Made by a program: the position numbers and the translations under genes. From assembly GCF_013408795.1 (NCBI RefSeq), contig NZ_JACCCC010000001.1, positions 5,022,001 through 5,086,000 on the forward strand: a DNA stretch of 64,000 bases, written 5' to 3'. Source of the DNA: Spinactinospora alkalitolerans. Its GTDB lineage: Bacteria; Actinomycetota; Actinomycetes; Streptosporangiales; Streptosporangiaceae. This document shows, piece by piece, positions 8,437-15,731 of this stretch. The notes beneath the pieces were generated by a model that saw only the letters and a list, made by a program, of their open reading frames with translations, was not told the origin of the DNA and did no database searches. Positions within the stretch are counted from its first letter, which is position 1. Each line of letters starts with the position of its first letter.

Positions 8437-9753
8437 ATGACCGATGGCTGGAGCAGTGCGCTGCTGACCGACCAGTACGAGCTGACCATGGTGCAGGGTG
8501 CGCTGCACAGCGGTGCGGCGCACCGGCGGACGGTGTTCGAGATGTTCGCGCGCCGGCTGCCCGAGACCCGCCGCTACGGCGTGGTCGCCGGCACCGGGCG
8601 CTTCCTCGAGGCCCTGGAGCGGTTCCGCTTCGACCCCGAGGCGCTGGACTACCTGTCCCGGGCCGGGATCGTCGACGACCTTACCCTGAAGTGGCTCGCG
8701 GACTACCGGTTCTCCGGGGACATCTGGGGCTACGCCGAGGGCGACTGCTACTTCCCCGGCTCCCCGATCCTGGTCGTCGAGGGCACGTTCGCCGAGGCCG
8801 TCATCCTGGAGACGCTGGCGCTGTCCGTCTACAACCACGACTGCGCGATCGCCTCGGCGGCCTCGCGGATGGTCACGGCCGCGGGCGAGCGGCCGCTGAT
8901 CGAGATGGGGTCGCGCCGCACCCACGAGATGGCCGCGGTCGCGGCGGCCCGCGCGGCCCACCTCGCCGGATTCGCCACCACCTCCAACCTGGAGGCGGGG
9001 CGGCGCTACGGCGTGCCGACGGCGGGCACCAGCGCGCACTCCTTCACCCTGCTGCACGACAGCGAGCGGCACGCCTTCTCCGCCCAACTGGAGGCGCTGG
9101 GCAACGGCACCACGCTCCTCGTCGACACCTACGACGTGGTGCGCGCCGTCAACTGCGGCATCGAGCTGGCAGGCACCGAGCTGGGCGGGGTGCGCATCGA
9201 CTCCGGCGACCTCGGCCCGCTGGCCGAGCGGGTGCGGCGGCTGCTGGACGAACAGGGGGCCGCCGACACCCGCATCGTCGTCACCGGCGACCTCGACGAG
9301 TACGCGATCCAGGCGCTGGCCATCGCGCCCGTGGACGGCTACGGGGTGGGCACCGCGCTGGTCACCGGCTCGGGAACGCCGACGGCGTCGCTGGTCTACA
9401 AGCTGGTGGCCCGCGCGCACGGCGACGACCCGGCCGAGCCGCTGGCGCCGGTCGCCAAGCGCTCGGTGGGCAAGCCCAGCCGGGGCGGCCGCAAATGGGG
9501 GGTGCGGCGCTTCGACGACGACGGAACCGCGTCGACCGAGCTGGTCTACGACCACGAACCCGAGCTCGGCCCGCTGGACCGGCCGCTGCTGCGGCGACTG
9601 GTCGCCGGGGGCGAGATCGTCGGCCGCGAGCCGCTGAGCGAGGCGCGCGAGCGGCACGCCCGGGCCGTCAAGGAACTGCCGATGGCCGCGCAGCGGATGT
9701 CGCGCGGCGAACCGGCGATCCCCACGTCTTTCGAACAGCGCGTCAACGCCTGA
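8437..9753 (+). CDS. pncB: nicotinate phosphoribosyltransferase
   Basis: A 438-residue NAPRTase that makes nicotinate mononucleotide from nicotinate and PRPP in the Preiss-Handler route to NAD. The N-terminal ALLTDQYELTMVQGAL and later EMGSRRTHEM, GTSAHSFTLLHD and RIDSGDL motifs are typical, and the length agrees with bacterial PncB. ATG 8437 is chosen because the family N-terminus MTDGWSSALLTDQYELTM begins there; an open frame reaches much further upstream but crosses the clpS-pncB promoter region. pncA follows 18 nt downstream and supplies its substrate. Confidence 0.95.
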   Translation: MTDGWSSALLTDQYELTMVQGALHSGAAHRRTVFEMFARRLPETRRYGVVAGTGRFLEALERFRFDPEALDYLSRAGIVDDLTLKWLADYRFSGDIWGYAEGDCYFPGSPILVVEGTFAEAVILETLALSVYNHDCAIASAASRMVTAAGERPLIEMGSRRTHEMAAVAAARAAHLAGFATTSNLEAGRRYGVPTAGTSAHSFTLLHDSERHAFSAQLEALGNGTTLLVDTYDVVRAVNCGIELAGTELGGVRIDSGDLGPLAERVRRLLDEQGAADTRIVVTGDLDEYAIQALAIAPVDGYGVGTALVTGSGTPTASLVYKLVARAHGDDPAEPLAPVAKRSVGKPSRGGRKWGVRRFDDDGTASTELVYDHEPELGPLDRPLLRRLVAGGEIVGREPLSEARERHARAVKELPMAAQRMSRGEPAIPTSFEQRVNA

Positions 9754-9771
9754 CGCGCGAAGGGACCTGAC

Positions 9772-10344
9772 ATGTTGGCACTGATCGTCGTCGACGTACA
9801 GAACGACTTCTGTGAGGGCGGCAGCCTCGCCGTGTCCGGGGGCACCGATGTCGCCTCGGCGGTCTCGGCGTTCATCGACGCGCGGCACGGCGACTACGTG
9901 CACGTGGTGGCCACCCGCGACTACCACGTCGACCCCGGCGCGCACTTCTCCGACTCCCCCGACTTCGTCGACTCCTGGCCCCCGCACTGCGTGGTGGGCA
10001 CCTCCGGCGCGGACTTCCACCCGCGCTTCGAGACCGACCGGGTGGATGCGGTGTTCAGCAAGGGCGCCCACACCGCCGCCTACAGCGGGTTCGAGGGGGC
10101 GACCGAGGACGGCGCGACGCTGTCGGCCTGGCTGCGCGAGCACGGCGTGACCTCGGTCGACGTGGTGGGCATCGCCACCGACCACTGCGTGCGCGCCACC
10201 GCCCTGGACGCGGTCCGGGCCGGGTTCGACACCCGGGTGCTGCTCAACCTGACCGCCGGCGTCGCCCAGGAGAGCGTGCACACGGCGCTGGAGGAGCTGC
10301 GCGGGGCCGGCGTCGCCCTGGAGGGCCAGCCGGTCGTGGCCTGA
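9772..10344 (+). CDS. pncA: nicotinamidase
   Basis: A 190-residue cysteine hydrolase of the isochorismatase fold, deamidating nicotinamide to nicotinate for PncB. The catalytic triad Asp8 (VVDVQNDF), Lys97 (FSKGAH) and Cys139 (ATDHCV) and the metal ligands Asp50, His52, His58 and His72 are all present and sit within one residue of the positions known for Mycobacterium PncA. GAAGGGA precedes ATG 9772. It forms an operon with pncB, closed by a strong terminator. By homology it would activate pyrazinamide. Confidence 0.95.
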   Translation: MLALIVVDVQNDFCEGGSLAVSGGTDVASAVSAFIDARHGDYVHVVATRDYHVDPGAHFSDSPDFVDSWPPHCVVGTSGADFHPRFETDRVDAVFSKGAHTAAYSGFEGATEDGATLSAWLREHGVTSVDVVGIATDHCVRATALDAVRAGFDTRVLLNLTAGVAQESVHTALEELRGAGVALEGQPVVA

Positions 10345-10453
10345 CCCGCCGGGCCCGGCCACCGGCCGCACCACCGGCGCAACGCCGGCCGCAGCGCCCC
10401 GGAACGCATTTGTCGCCGGGAGTAACAGAAACCAGGGGCCAACGGTCCTGGAC

Positions 10454-10499
10454 AAACCGGCGCTTTGTCACCTGCGTGACAAAGCGCCGGTTTCTTTTC
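10454..10499 (+). terminator. strong intrinsic terminator of pncB-pncA
   Basis: An 18-bp perfect stem (10454-10471 with 10476-10493), loop CTGC, followed by CTTTTC. Stem sequence begins AAACCGGCGCTTTGTCAC. Confidence 0.92.
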
Positions 10500-10502
10500 A
10501 TT

Positions 10503-10518
10503 GCCAGTGATCACTGGC
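10503..10518. promoter_or_regulatory. 16-bp perfect palindromic operator
   Basis: GCCAGTGATCACTGGC lies about 65 bp before the GTG of the PucR-type regulator and just after the pncA terminator. It is a good candidate for autoregulation by that regulator. Confidence 0.6.
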
Positions 10519-10583
10519 TCATTACAGGAATGTGACTAATGTAAAAGGAGCATCCCCTTTTTCCGGCCCGGCCGGAGGTAGTA

Positions 10584-11864
10584 GTGCACCAGAGACCCAC
10601 GGTCACCGGTCTGCGGGAGAATCCGCTGGCGACCATTCCCGCGGAGATCGCCGACCGGCTCCGCCCCGCCCTGGACTCGACGACCGACGAGATCGTCGCC
10701 GACATCCAGTCCCGCATCGCCGAGTACGCGCGCCCCCGCGACGCCAACTACCTGCGGGTCACCCGGGCCGCCGTCGAGCACGCGCTGCAGGCGTTCATGG
10801 AGCGGATGGGCGACCCGGACCCCCGCGCCGAGGAGCTGCACCAGAAGTTCCGGGCCATCGGGGCCGGAGAGGCGCACGAGGGACGCAACCTGGACAGCCT
10901 GCAGACGGCGATGCGCAGCGGAGCGGTGATCTCGTGGCGGCGCATCGCGGAGATGTCGGAGTCGACCGCCATCCCCCGGCACTACATCTCGCTGCTCGCC
11001 GAGGCGGCCTTCCTGTTCCTCGAAGAGATCGCCGGGGCCGCGGTGGAGGGCTACAGCCAGGCCAGGGCCAAGGCCGCGGGCGAGCTCCAGCGGCGCAGGG
11101 GACGGCTGATCAACCTGCTGCTCGCCGAGGAGCCCGCGGCCCCCGAGGCCATCGCCGACCTGGCGCGGGCCGCGCGGTGGCGGGTCCCCGCCTCGATCGC
11201 CGCGGTCACCCTGCACTACCGCGACCGGGAGCCGGTGAGCACCCCGACGCTGCCGCCCGACGTGCTCGTGGACTTCAACCGGCTGGACCCGTGCCTGCTG
11301 CTGCCCGACCCCGACGGCCCCGGGCGGCTGCAGTCGCTGGGCCGGGCGCTGCAGGGCTGGGACGCCGCGGTGGGACCCGCGATGGAGGTGGCCGACGCCG
11401 CGGCCTCCCTGAAACGCGCCCAGGACACGCTCGCGCTGGTGCGCAGCGGCCTCATCCCCGGTTCCGGGATCATCCGGTGGACCGAGCACCTGACGACCCT
11501 GATGCTGTTCGCCGACGAGGCGCTGCTGCACGCCATGGCCGAGGCCCGGCTGGCCCCCTTGGAGGAGCTGCGCCCGGCCCAACGCGACCGGATGGCCGAG
11601 ACCCTGCTGTCCTGGCTGCAGACCGGCTACAACGCCAACGAGGTGGCGGCGCGGCTGCACGTCCACCCCCAGACGGTCCGCTACCGCCTGCGCCGGCTGG
11701 AGGAGCTCTTCGGCGACCGGCTGCGCGACCCCGACCAGCGCTTCGAACTGGAGATGGTGCTACGGATGCGCGGCCTGAAATCCCGGGCCGGGCGGCGCCG
11801 CGAGCGCGAGGGCGGGGACGCGGCGAGCGTGATCGCGCTCCCCCGCCGCCGCGGCGAACGGTGA
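10584..11864 (+). CDS. PucR/CdaR-family transcriptional regulator
   Basis: A 426-residue regulator. The C-terminal helix-turn-helix, around residues 345-375 (WLQTGYNANEVAARLHVHPQTVRYRLRRL), is the PucR_4 type, preceded by a GGDEF-like CdaR linker. The N-terminal 170 residues are all-helical, of the RsbT co-antagonist-like sensor type often fused to this output. A basic tail of about 40 residues follows the HTH. GTG 10584 has GGAGG 5 nt upstream. Such proteins sense metabolites in purine, sugar-acid or amino-acid catabolism. The target here is unknown; NAD salvage next door is possible, though a terminator separates them. Confidence 0.85.
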   Translation: MHQRPTVTGLRENPLATIPAEIADRLRPALDSTTDEIVADIQSRIAEYARPRDANYLRVTRAAVEHALQAFMERMGDPDPRAEELHQKFRAIGAGEAHEGRNLDSLQTAMRSGAVISWRRIAEMSESTAIPRHYISLLAEAAFLFLEEIAGAAVEGYSQARAKAAGELQRRRGRLINLLLAEEPAAPEAIADLARAARWRVPASIAAVTLHYRDREPVSTPTLPPDVLVDFNRLDPCLLLPDPDGPGRLQSLGRALQGWDAAVGPAMEVADAAASLKRAQDTLALVRSGLIPGSGIIRWTEHLTTLMLFADEALLHAMAEARLAPLEELRPAQRDRMAETLLSWLQTGYNANEVAARLHVHPQTVRYRLRRLEELFGDRLRDPDQRFELEMVLRMRGLKSRAGRRREREGGDAASVIALPRRRGER

Positions 11865-11920
11865 GCGGAAAGGACCGCGGGGCGGGGGTTGGAGGAACTC
11901 GCACGGCGGGCGGCCTCACT

Positions 11921-12047
11921 GATGCTCGGCGATCGGATACGCACAGGGGGTGAGCTGTCGCAGTGCGCGCAGCGCCGGCGGCACAGCGGACCCGGTCCCT
12001 GAAAACCCCCACCTCATCCCGCGAACGCAGCGGTCAAGACCCGATCA
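11921..12047 (+). repeat. dispersed intergenic element, copy A
   Basis: Sense strand is plus: GATGCTCGGCGATCGG, GCACAGGGGGTGAGCTGT, CGCAGTGCGCGCAGCGCC, GGCGGCACAGCGGACCC, then CCTGAAAACCCCCACC and a 3' block ending AAGACCCGATCA. It follows the PucR-type gene and ends in the stop codon of the minus-strand acyl-AMP ligase remnant. It matches copy B (13345-13448) almost base for base in the middle 60 bp, in opposite orientation. Confidence 0.85.
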
Positions 12048-13193
12048 GGCCCACGCCGCGGCGGCGCTCCGCTCCGACCGGGCCCCGCGGCGGGCGGCCC
12101 CGCCGGTGCCGGAGTCCCTCACCCGGCCCGTCACGCACAGCTCGCCGCCGATGACGACACCGAGGTCCCCGGTGCGCAGCCACGGGGCGTCACCGGCCGG
12201 ATCCGCGCGCGGCGCGCCGAACATGGTCGCGCCGAAGACCTCGACGCTGCGCTCGGTGTCGCCCCAGTAGGCGTCGGCGACGTTGGGCCCCTGCACCCAG
12301 ATCTCCCCGACGGCCCCTTCGGGCACCTCGACCCCGTGCCGGGGGTCCACGACGGCCACCCGCTGCCCGACCGGCCTGCCGCAGGAGACCAGCTCGACCG
12401 CCGGCTCCTCGGACCCCGGGAGCTCGACGGCCACACCCATCGCCAGGGCGTCGCGGTCGACCTCGCGCACGCGCGGCGGGCGGCGCGCACCGTCCATGCT
12501 GACGTAGGCCGTCGCCTCGGCCGGCCCGTAGGCGGGGATCTGGGCCGCGGGGTCCAGGCCGCACGGCTCGAACGCCTCGGCGAACCGGCGGACCGTACGG
12601 CCGGCGCCGGAACGTCGGGGAGGTCGGCGCGCACGCCGGTGCCGAGGGGCGGCGCCGGAGGCGGTACCGGTATCGGGGGCGAACTCGTCGACGGCGATGA
12701 CCTCCCGCACGCCGCAGGCCCCGTCGGAGCCGATCAGCTCCCGCACGCCCGCGTGCGCCGACGCGGTGGTGAGCACGAGGGAGGGCCGGCAGTCGCGCAG
12801 CGCCCAGCGCAGGCGCTCGCCGCGGCCGGGCGGGTTGGACAGATCGGGCGGGCCGGGCGGGAACAGCGGCACCGCGACGGCGCGGGTGTGCAGGACGGCC
12901 AGGACGGCGACGACGTAGTCCAGCCCCTGCGGCGCCAGGATCGCGACCCGCCCCCCGCCTCGGTCGCCTCCTCGATCCCGGTGGCCAGGACGCGCACCCG
13001 GCGCGCGGTCTGCGCCCAGGTGAGCGTCCGCGTGACGCCCGCGGGGTCGGCGGAGTGGTCGGTGAAGGCGTAGGCGGGGGCGTCGCCCACGGCGCTCCCC
13101 CAGTGCGCGAGCCGGGTGGCGAGCGGCTCCGCGGCGTCGAAGGATGCCGGGGCCGGCACGTGGCCGTAGCGGGTCGGCGGCATGGTCCCTCCC
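12045..13193 (-). pseudogene. fatty acyl-AMP ligase remnant: frameshifted, internally deleted
   Basis: Translation from ATG 13191-13193 (GGGAGG 5 nt upstream) gives the adenylate-forming N-terminus: SFDAAEPLATRLAHWG, then AYAFTDHSADPAG. At a run of six C (12951-12956) the frame shifts to VAILAPQGLDYVVAVLAVLHTRAVAVPLFPP and SLVLTTASAH. Between about 12600 and 12670 the Thr/Ser/Gly-rich AMP loop and some 150 residues are missing. The text resumes with RRFAEAFEPCGLDPAAQIPAYG and AEATAYVSMDG, then GEIWVQGPNVADAYWG and WLRTGDLG, and ends early without the C-terminal lid. FAALs activate fatty acids for polyketide or siderophore-like products; no such cluster surrounds it. Dispersed repeat copies lie at both ends. 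Confidence 0.8.
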
Positions 13194-13276
13194 GGACACC
13201 GATCTGGTCTCCGGTGAAGGTACTGACGGCGCGCCCCCGGCGCTGCACACCCGAGGCCGAAGTCCCGCCCCGCTTT

Positions 13277-13292
13277 TGTCACTCCGGTGACA
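13277..13292. promoter_or_regulatory. inverted repeat upstream of the FAAL remnant
   Basis: TGTCAC, TCCG, GTGACA, 84 bp before the remnant's ATG. Possibly its former operator. Confidence 0.3.
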
Positions 13293-13344
13293 GTCCCGGG
13301 GACCCCGCCTCCGGCTCCCATCGAACTCTGGCTGATGCGTCCGT

Positions 13345-13448
13345 GGGGCGAAGTGGGATTTTCAGGACTCGGACCCGCTGTGCCGCCGGCGCTGCGCGCA
13401 CTGCGACAGCCCACCTCCCGTGCGAACGCGACCGTCGGACATCAGTCA
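13345..13448 (-). repeat. dispersed intergenic element, copy B
   Basis: Reads on the minus strand from the trpS stop codon: TGACTGATGTCCGACGGTCG, then GTTCGCACGGGAGGTGGG, CTGTCGCAGTGCGCGC, AGCGCCGGCGGCACAGC, GGGTCCGAGTCCTGAAAATC. It faces copy A across the FAAL remnant. Confidence 0.85.
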
Positions 13449-14456
13449 GTCGATGCCGATGGCGGCGCGGACTCGGGAGATGACGTGGCGGGCGCGTTCG
13501 CGGGCGCGGGCGGCACCGGCGGCGAGGATGTCGTCGAGCTCGGTCTCCGAGGCCATGAGCTCGTCGTAGCGCTCGCGCTTGGCGGCCACCTCGGTGTTGA
13601 TGGCCTCGAACAGCTCGTTCTTCAGCTCGCCCCACCCCATGCCGCCGGCCTCCAGGCGCTTGCGGGTGTCGGCGACCCGGTCGGCGTCGGCGAACTGGGT
13701 GAGCAGCTGGAAGACCACCGAGGTGTCGGGGTCCTTGGGGTCCTCCACCGGCGTGGAGTCGGTGGGGATGCGGCGGACCAGCTTCTTCAGCTTGTTCTCG
13801 GGCAGGAAGAGCGGGATGTGGTTGTCGTAGGACTTGCTCATCTTGCGGCCGTCGACGCCCGGCAGGATGCTCGCCTCGCCCTCGGGGTAGACGCCCTGCG
13901 GGATCGGGAAGCTGTAGCGGTCGCCGTAGACGTGGTTGAAGGAGCCGGCGATGTCGGCGGCGTACTCGATGTGCTGGGTCTGGTCACGGCCGACCGGGAC
14001 GAAGTCGGTCTCCATGATGAGGATGTCGGCGGCCATGAGGATGGGGTAGTTGAACAGCCCCATGTTCACGCCGGCGTCGAGGTCGGTGACGCCCGCCGCC
14101 TCGTTGCGGTCCCGCGCGGCCTTGTAGGCGTGGGCGCGGTTCATCAGGCCCTTGCCGGTGACCGTGGTGAGGATCGTGGTGAGCTCGAACACCTCGGGGA
14201 CGCTCGACTGGCGGTACAGGATGGTCCGCTCGGGGTCGAGCCCGCAGGCGAGCCAGGTGGCGGCGACCGACCGGATGTTGGCGCGGAGCCTCTGGGGGTC
14301 CTTGACGGTGTTGAGCGAGTGGTAGTCGGCGAGGAAGTACAGCGTGTCGTAGGAGCTCGCGGCGGCCAGCGCCGGCTTGATCGCTCCGATGTAGTTGCCG
14401 ATGTGCGGCTCGCCCGAGGTCTGGATCCCGGTGAGGTAGGTCTTGGTCGCTGCCAT
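13446..14456 (-). CDS. trpS: tryptophanyl-tRNA synthetase
   Basis: A 336-residue class I aminoacyl-tRNA synthetase of bacterial TrpRS length. The HIGH-type motif P-H-I-G-N-Y-I-G is near residues 17-24, the KMSKS loop G-R-K-M-S-K-S near 204, and LVGRDQTQHIEYAADIA-like text (PVGRDQTQHIEYA) marks the Trp pocket. It charges tRNA-Trp in the cytosol. ATG 14454-14456 lies 6 nt after a TAGGCT -10 box with no Shine-Dalgarno, so translation may be leaderless. Its stop codon is the first triplet of a dispersed repeat. Confidence 0.97.
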   Translation of the reverse strand: MAATKTYLTGIQTSGEPHIGNYIGAIKPALAAASSYDTLYFLADYHSLNTVKDPQRLRANIRSVAATWLACGLDPERTILYRQSSVPEVFELTTILTTVTGKGLMNRAHAYKAARDRNEAAGVTDLDAGVNMGLFNYPILMAADILIMETDFVPVGRDQTQHIEYAADIAGSFNHVYGDRYSFPIPQGVYPEGEASILPGVDGRKMSKSYDNHIPLFLPENKLKKLVRRIPTDSTPVEDPKDPDTSVVFQLLTQFADADRVADTRKRLEAGGMGWGELKNELFEAINTEVAAKRERYDELMASETELDDILAAGAARARERARHVISRVRAAIGID

Positions 14457-14462
14457 GCGCCA

Positions 14463-14468
14463 AGCCTA
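14463..14468 (-). promoter_or_regulatory. -10 box of leaderless trpS mRNA
   Basis: TAGGCT on the minus strand, 6 nt before the trpS ATG. Confidence 0.6.
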
Positions 14469-14471
14469 TCG

Positions 14472-14495
14472 GGCGGGAGGGCCGGACCTCCCGCC
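14472..14495 (-). terminator. hairpin after the membrane-protein gene
   Basis: GGCGGGAGG, loop GCCGGA, CCTCCCGCC, between the membrane-protein stop (14528) and trpS. It overlaps the trpS -35 region. Confidence 0.5.
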
Positions 14496-14527
14496 GCTCG
14501 GGCCTCCCCCGCCGCTCGGGCGGGCGC

Positions 14528-15547
14528 TCACTCGGGCACCCGCTCCCTGAACTCCGTCCGCTCCGCCTGCGTCGCGGGCCGGACCCGCTCCGCGAGGTCG
14601 GCCAGCTCTTCGCCGGAGAAGGTGCCGCGCGGCGCCGAGATCCGCACATGGGCCTCGTCGTACTGGACGAGGGCGTTCGTGGGCTCCTCCACCCGGGTCC
14701 ACGGGTCGGTGTCCTCCCCGGAGGCCGAGGGGGCGGGCTCCCGGTCCCAGTCCTTCTCCAGCAGCACGGCGTCCCCGCGCCTCTCGCAGTAGGTGTGGGG
14801 CTCGCGGCAGGCGTCCTCGACGCCTTCGCCGTCGTCCCGGTAGGTCACCACCGAGATGTCCTGGCTTCCGGGCTCGCTGTGCTCGTAGTAGACCTCGAAG
14901 TCCCCCAGCCCGTGGACGGTCGTGTACACCGGCTCCCACGCGTCGCCGTCCAGCACGCCGATCACCGGCACGGCGTCGAACTCCGCCAGGGCACCGGTGT
15001 GCTCCCGCCAGACGTCCCAGGCCCAGGCCGCGCAGACGTGCGCGACCAGCGCGACGACACCGATGGCGACGAGCGGGCGCAGCGAACCGCCCCGCGCGGC
15101 GCGGCGGACCCCCGCGGCCAGCAGCAGCGGGGCGAAGAGGAGGCAGAGGGCCCAGGGCACGACGGGGTCGGACGGGTCCAGCAGGAGGAGGGCGGTCAGG
15201 TCGGCGAGCGAGACGGCCAGGCCGATCGACACCACCGCGGCCGCGCGGGCGACACCGGCGGCGCGCATCCCTCTCGCCACCAGCGCCGCGGTCAGCGCCA
15301 GCAGCACGAGGGCCAGCCCGATGGTGGGCGGGTCCTGCCCGTCGCCCATGATGCCGTGCTCGCCCCCGAGCACCAGATTCGTGGCGAGCATCGCCACCAG
15401 CCAGAGGAAGAGGACGACGGGACCCCACAGCAGGCCGACGACGACGGCGAAGACGGTGTCGCCGGTCCTGCCCCGGAGTGCGGGACTCCCGGCGCGCTCC
15501 TTCTCGGCCGTCCCCCCGCCCGGCCCGGCGCGGTCGTTGAAGGGCAT
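14528..15547 (-). CDS. five-helix membrane protein with extracytoplasmic domain
   Basis: A 339-residue protein of no family I recognise. After a polar N-terminus of about 30 residues come five hydrophobic segments (for example VFAVVVGLLWGPVVLFLWLV, TIGLALVLLALTAALVA and LVAIGVVALVAHVCAAWAW), then about 150 polar residues with two cysteines (DACREPHTYCERRG) that are probably outside the cell. ATG 15545-15547 is preferred over GTG/ATG positions further upstream because GGAAAGG precedes it. It lies 3' of the Ser/Thr kinase gene, separated by 184 bp without a recognisable feature, and might be a partner or target of it. Confidence 0.65.
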   Translation of the reverse strand: MPFNDRAGPGGGTAEKERAGSPALRGRTGDTVFAVVVGLLWGPVVLFLWLVAMLATNLVLGGEHGIMGDGQDPPTIGLALVLLALTAALVARGMRAAGVARAAAVVSIGLAVSLADLTALLLLDPSDPVVPWALCLLFAPLLLAAGVRRAARGGSLRPLVAIGVVALVAHVCAAWAWDVWREHTGALAEFDAVPVIGVLDGDAWEPVYTTVHGLGDFEVYYEHSEPGSQDISVVTYRDDGEGVEDACREPHTYCERRGDAVLLEKDWDREPAPSASGEDTDPWTRVEEPTNALVQYDEAHVRISAPRGTFSGEELADLAERVRPATQAERTEFRERVPE

Positions 15548-15731
15548 CGCAAGCCTTTCCGTGTCCGTGTGCGCATCGACCGCCGGTGTGACGGCGGCCG
15601 GGTCGACGTTACCGACCACGGGAGACCCGCTCCAGAGCCGGATGACTCAGTCGCCTCTGCGTACTCGGTACTCGGTGCTTTCGCGATGCCACGAACGCGC
15701 CGCGCCTGACGACCACCGCGTCCCACAGATG

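Noticed and set aside
12045-13193. Part of a natural-product gene cluster, suggested by the acyl-AMP ligase remnant
   Set aside because: The gene is broken, and no ketosynthase, carrier protein or tailoring gene lies nearby.
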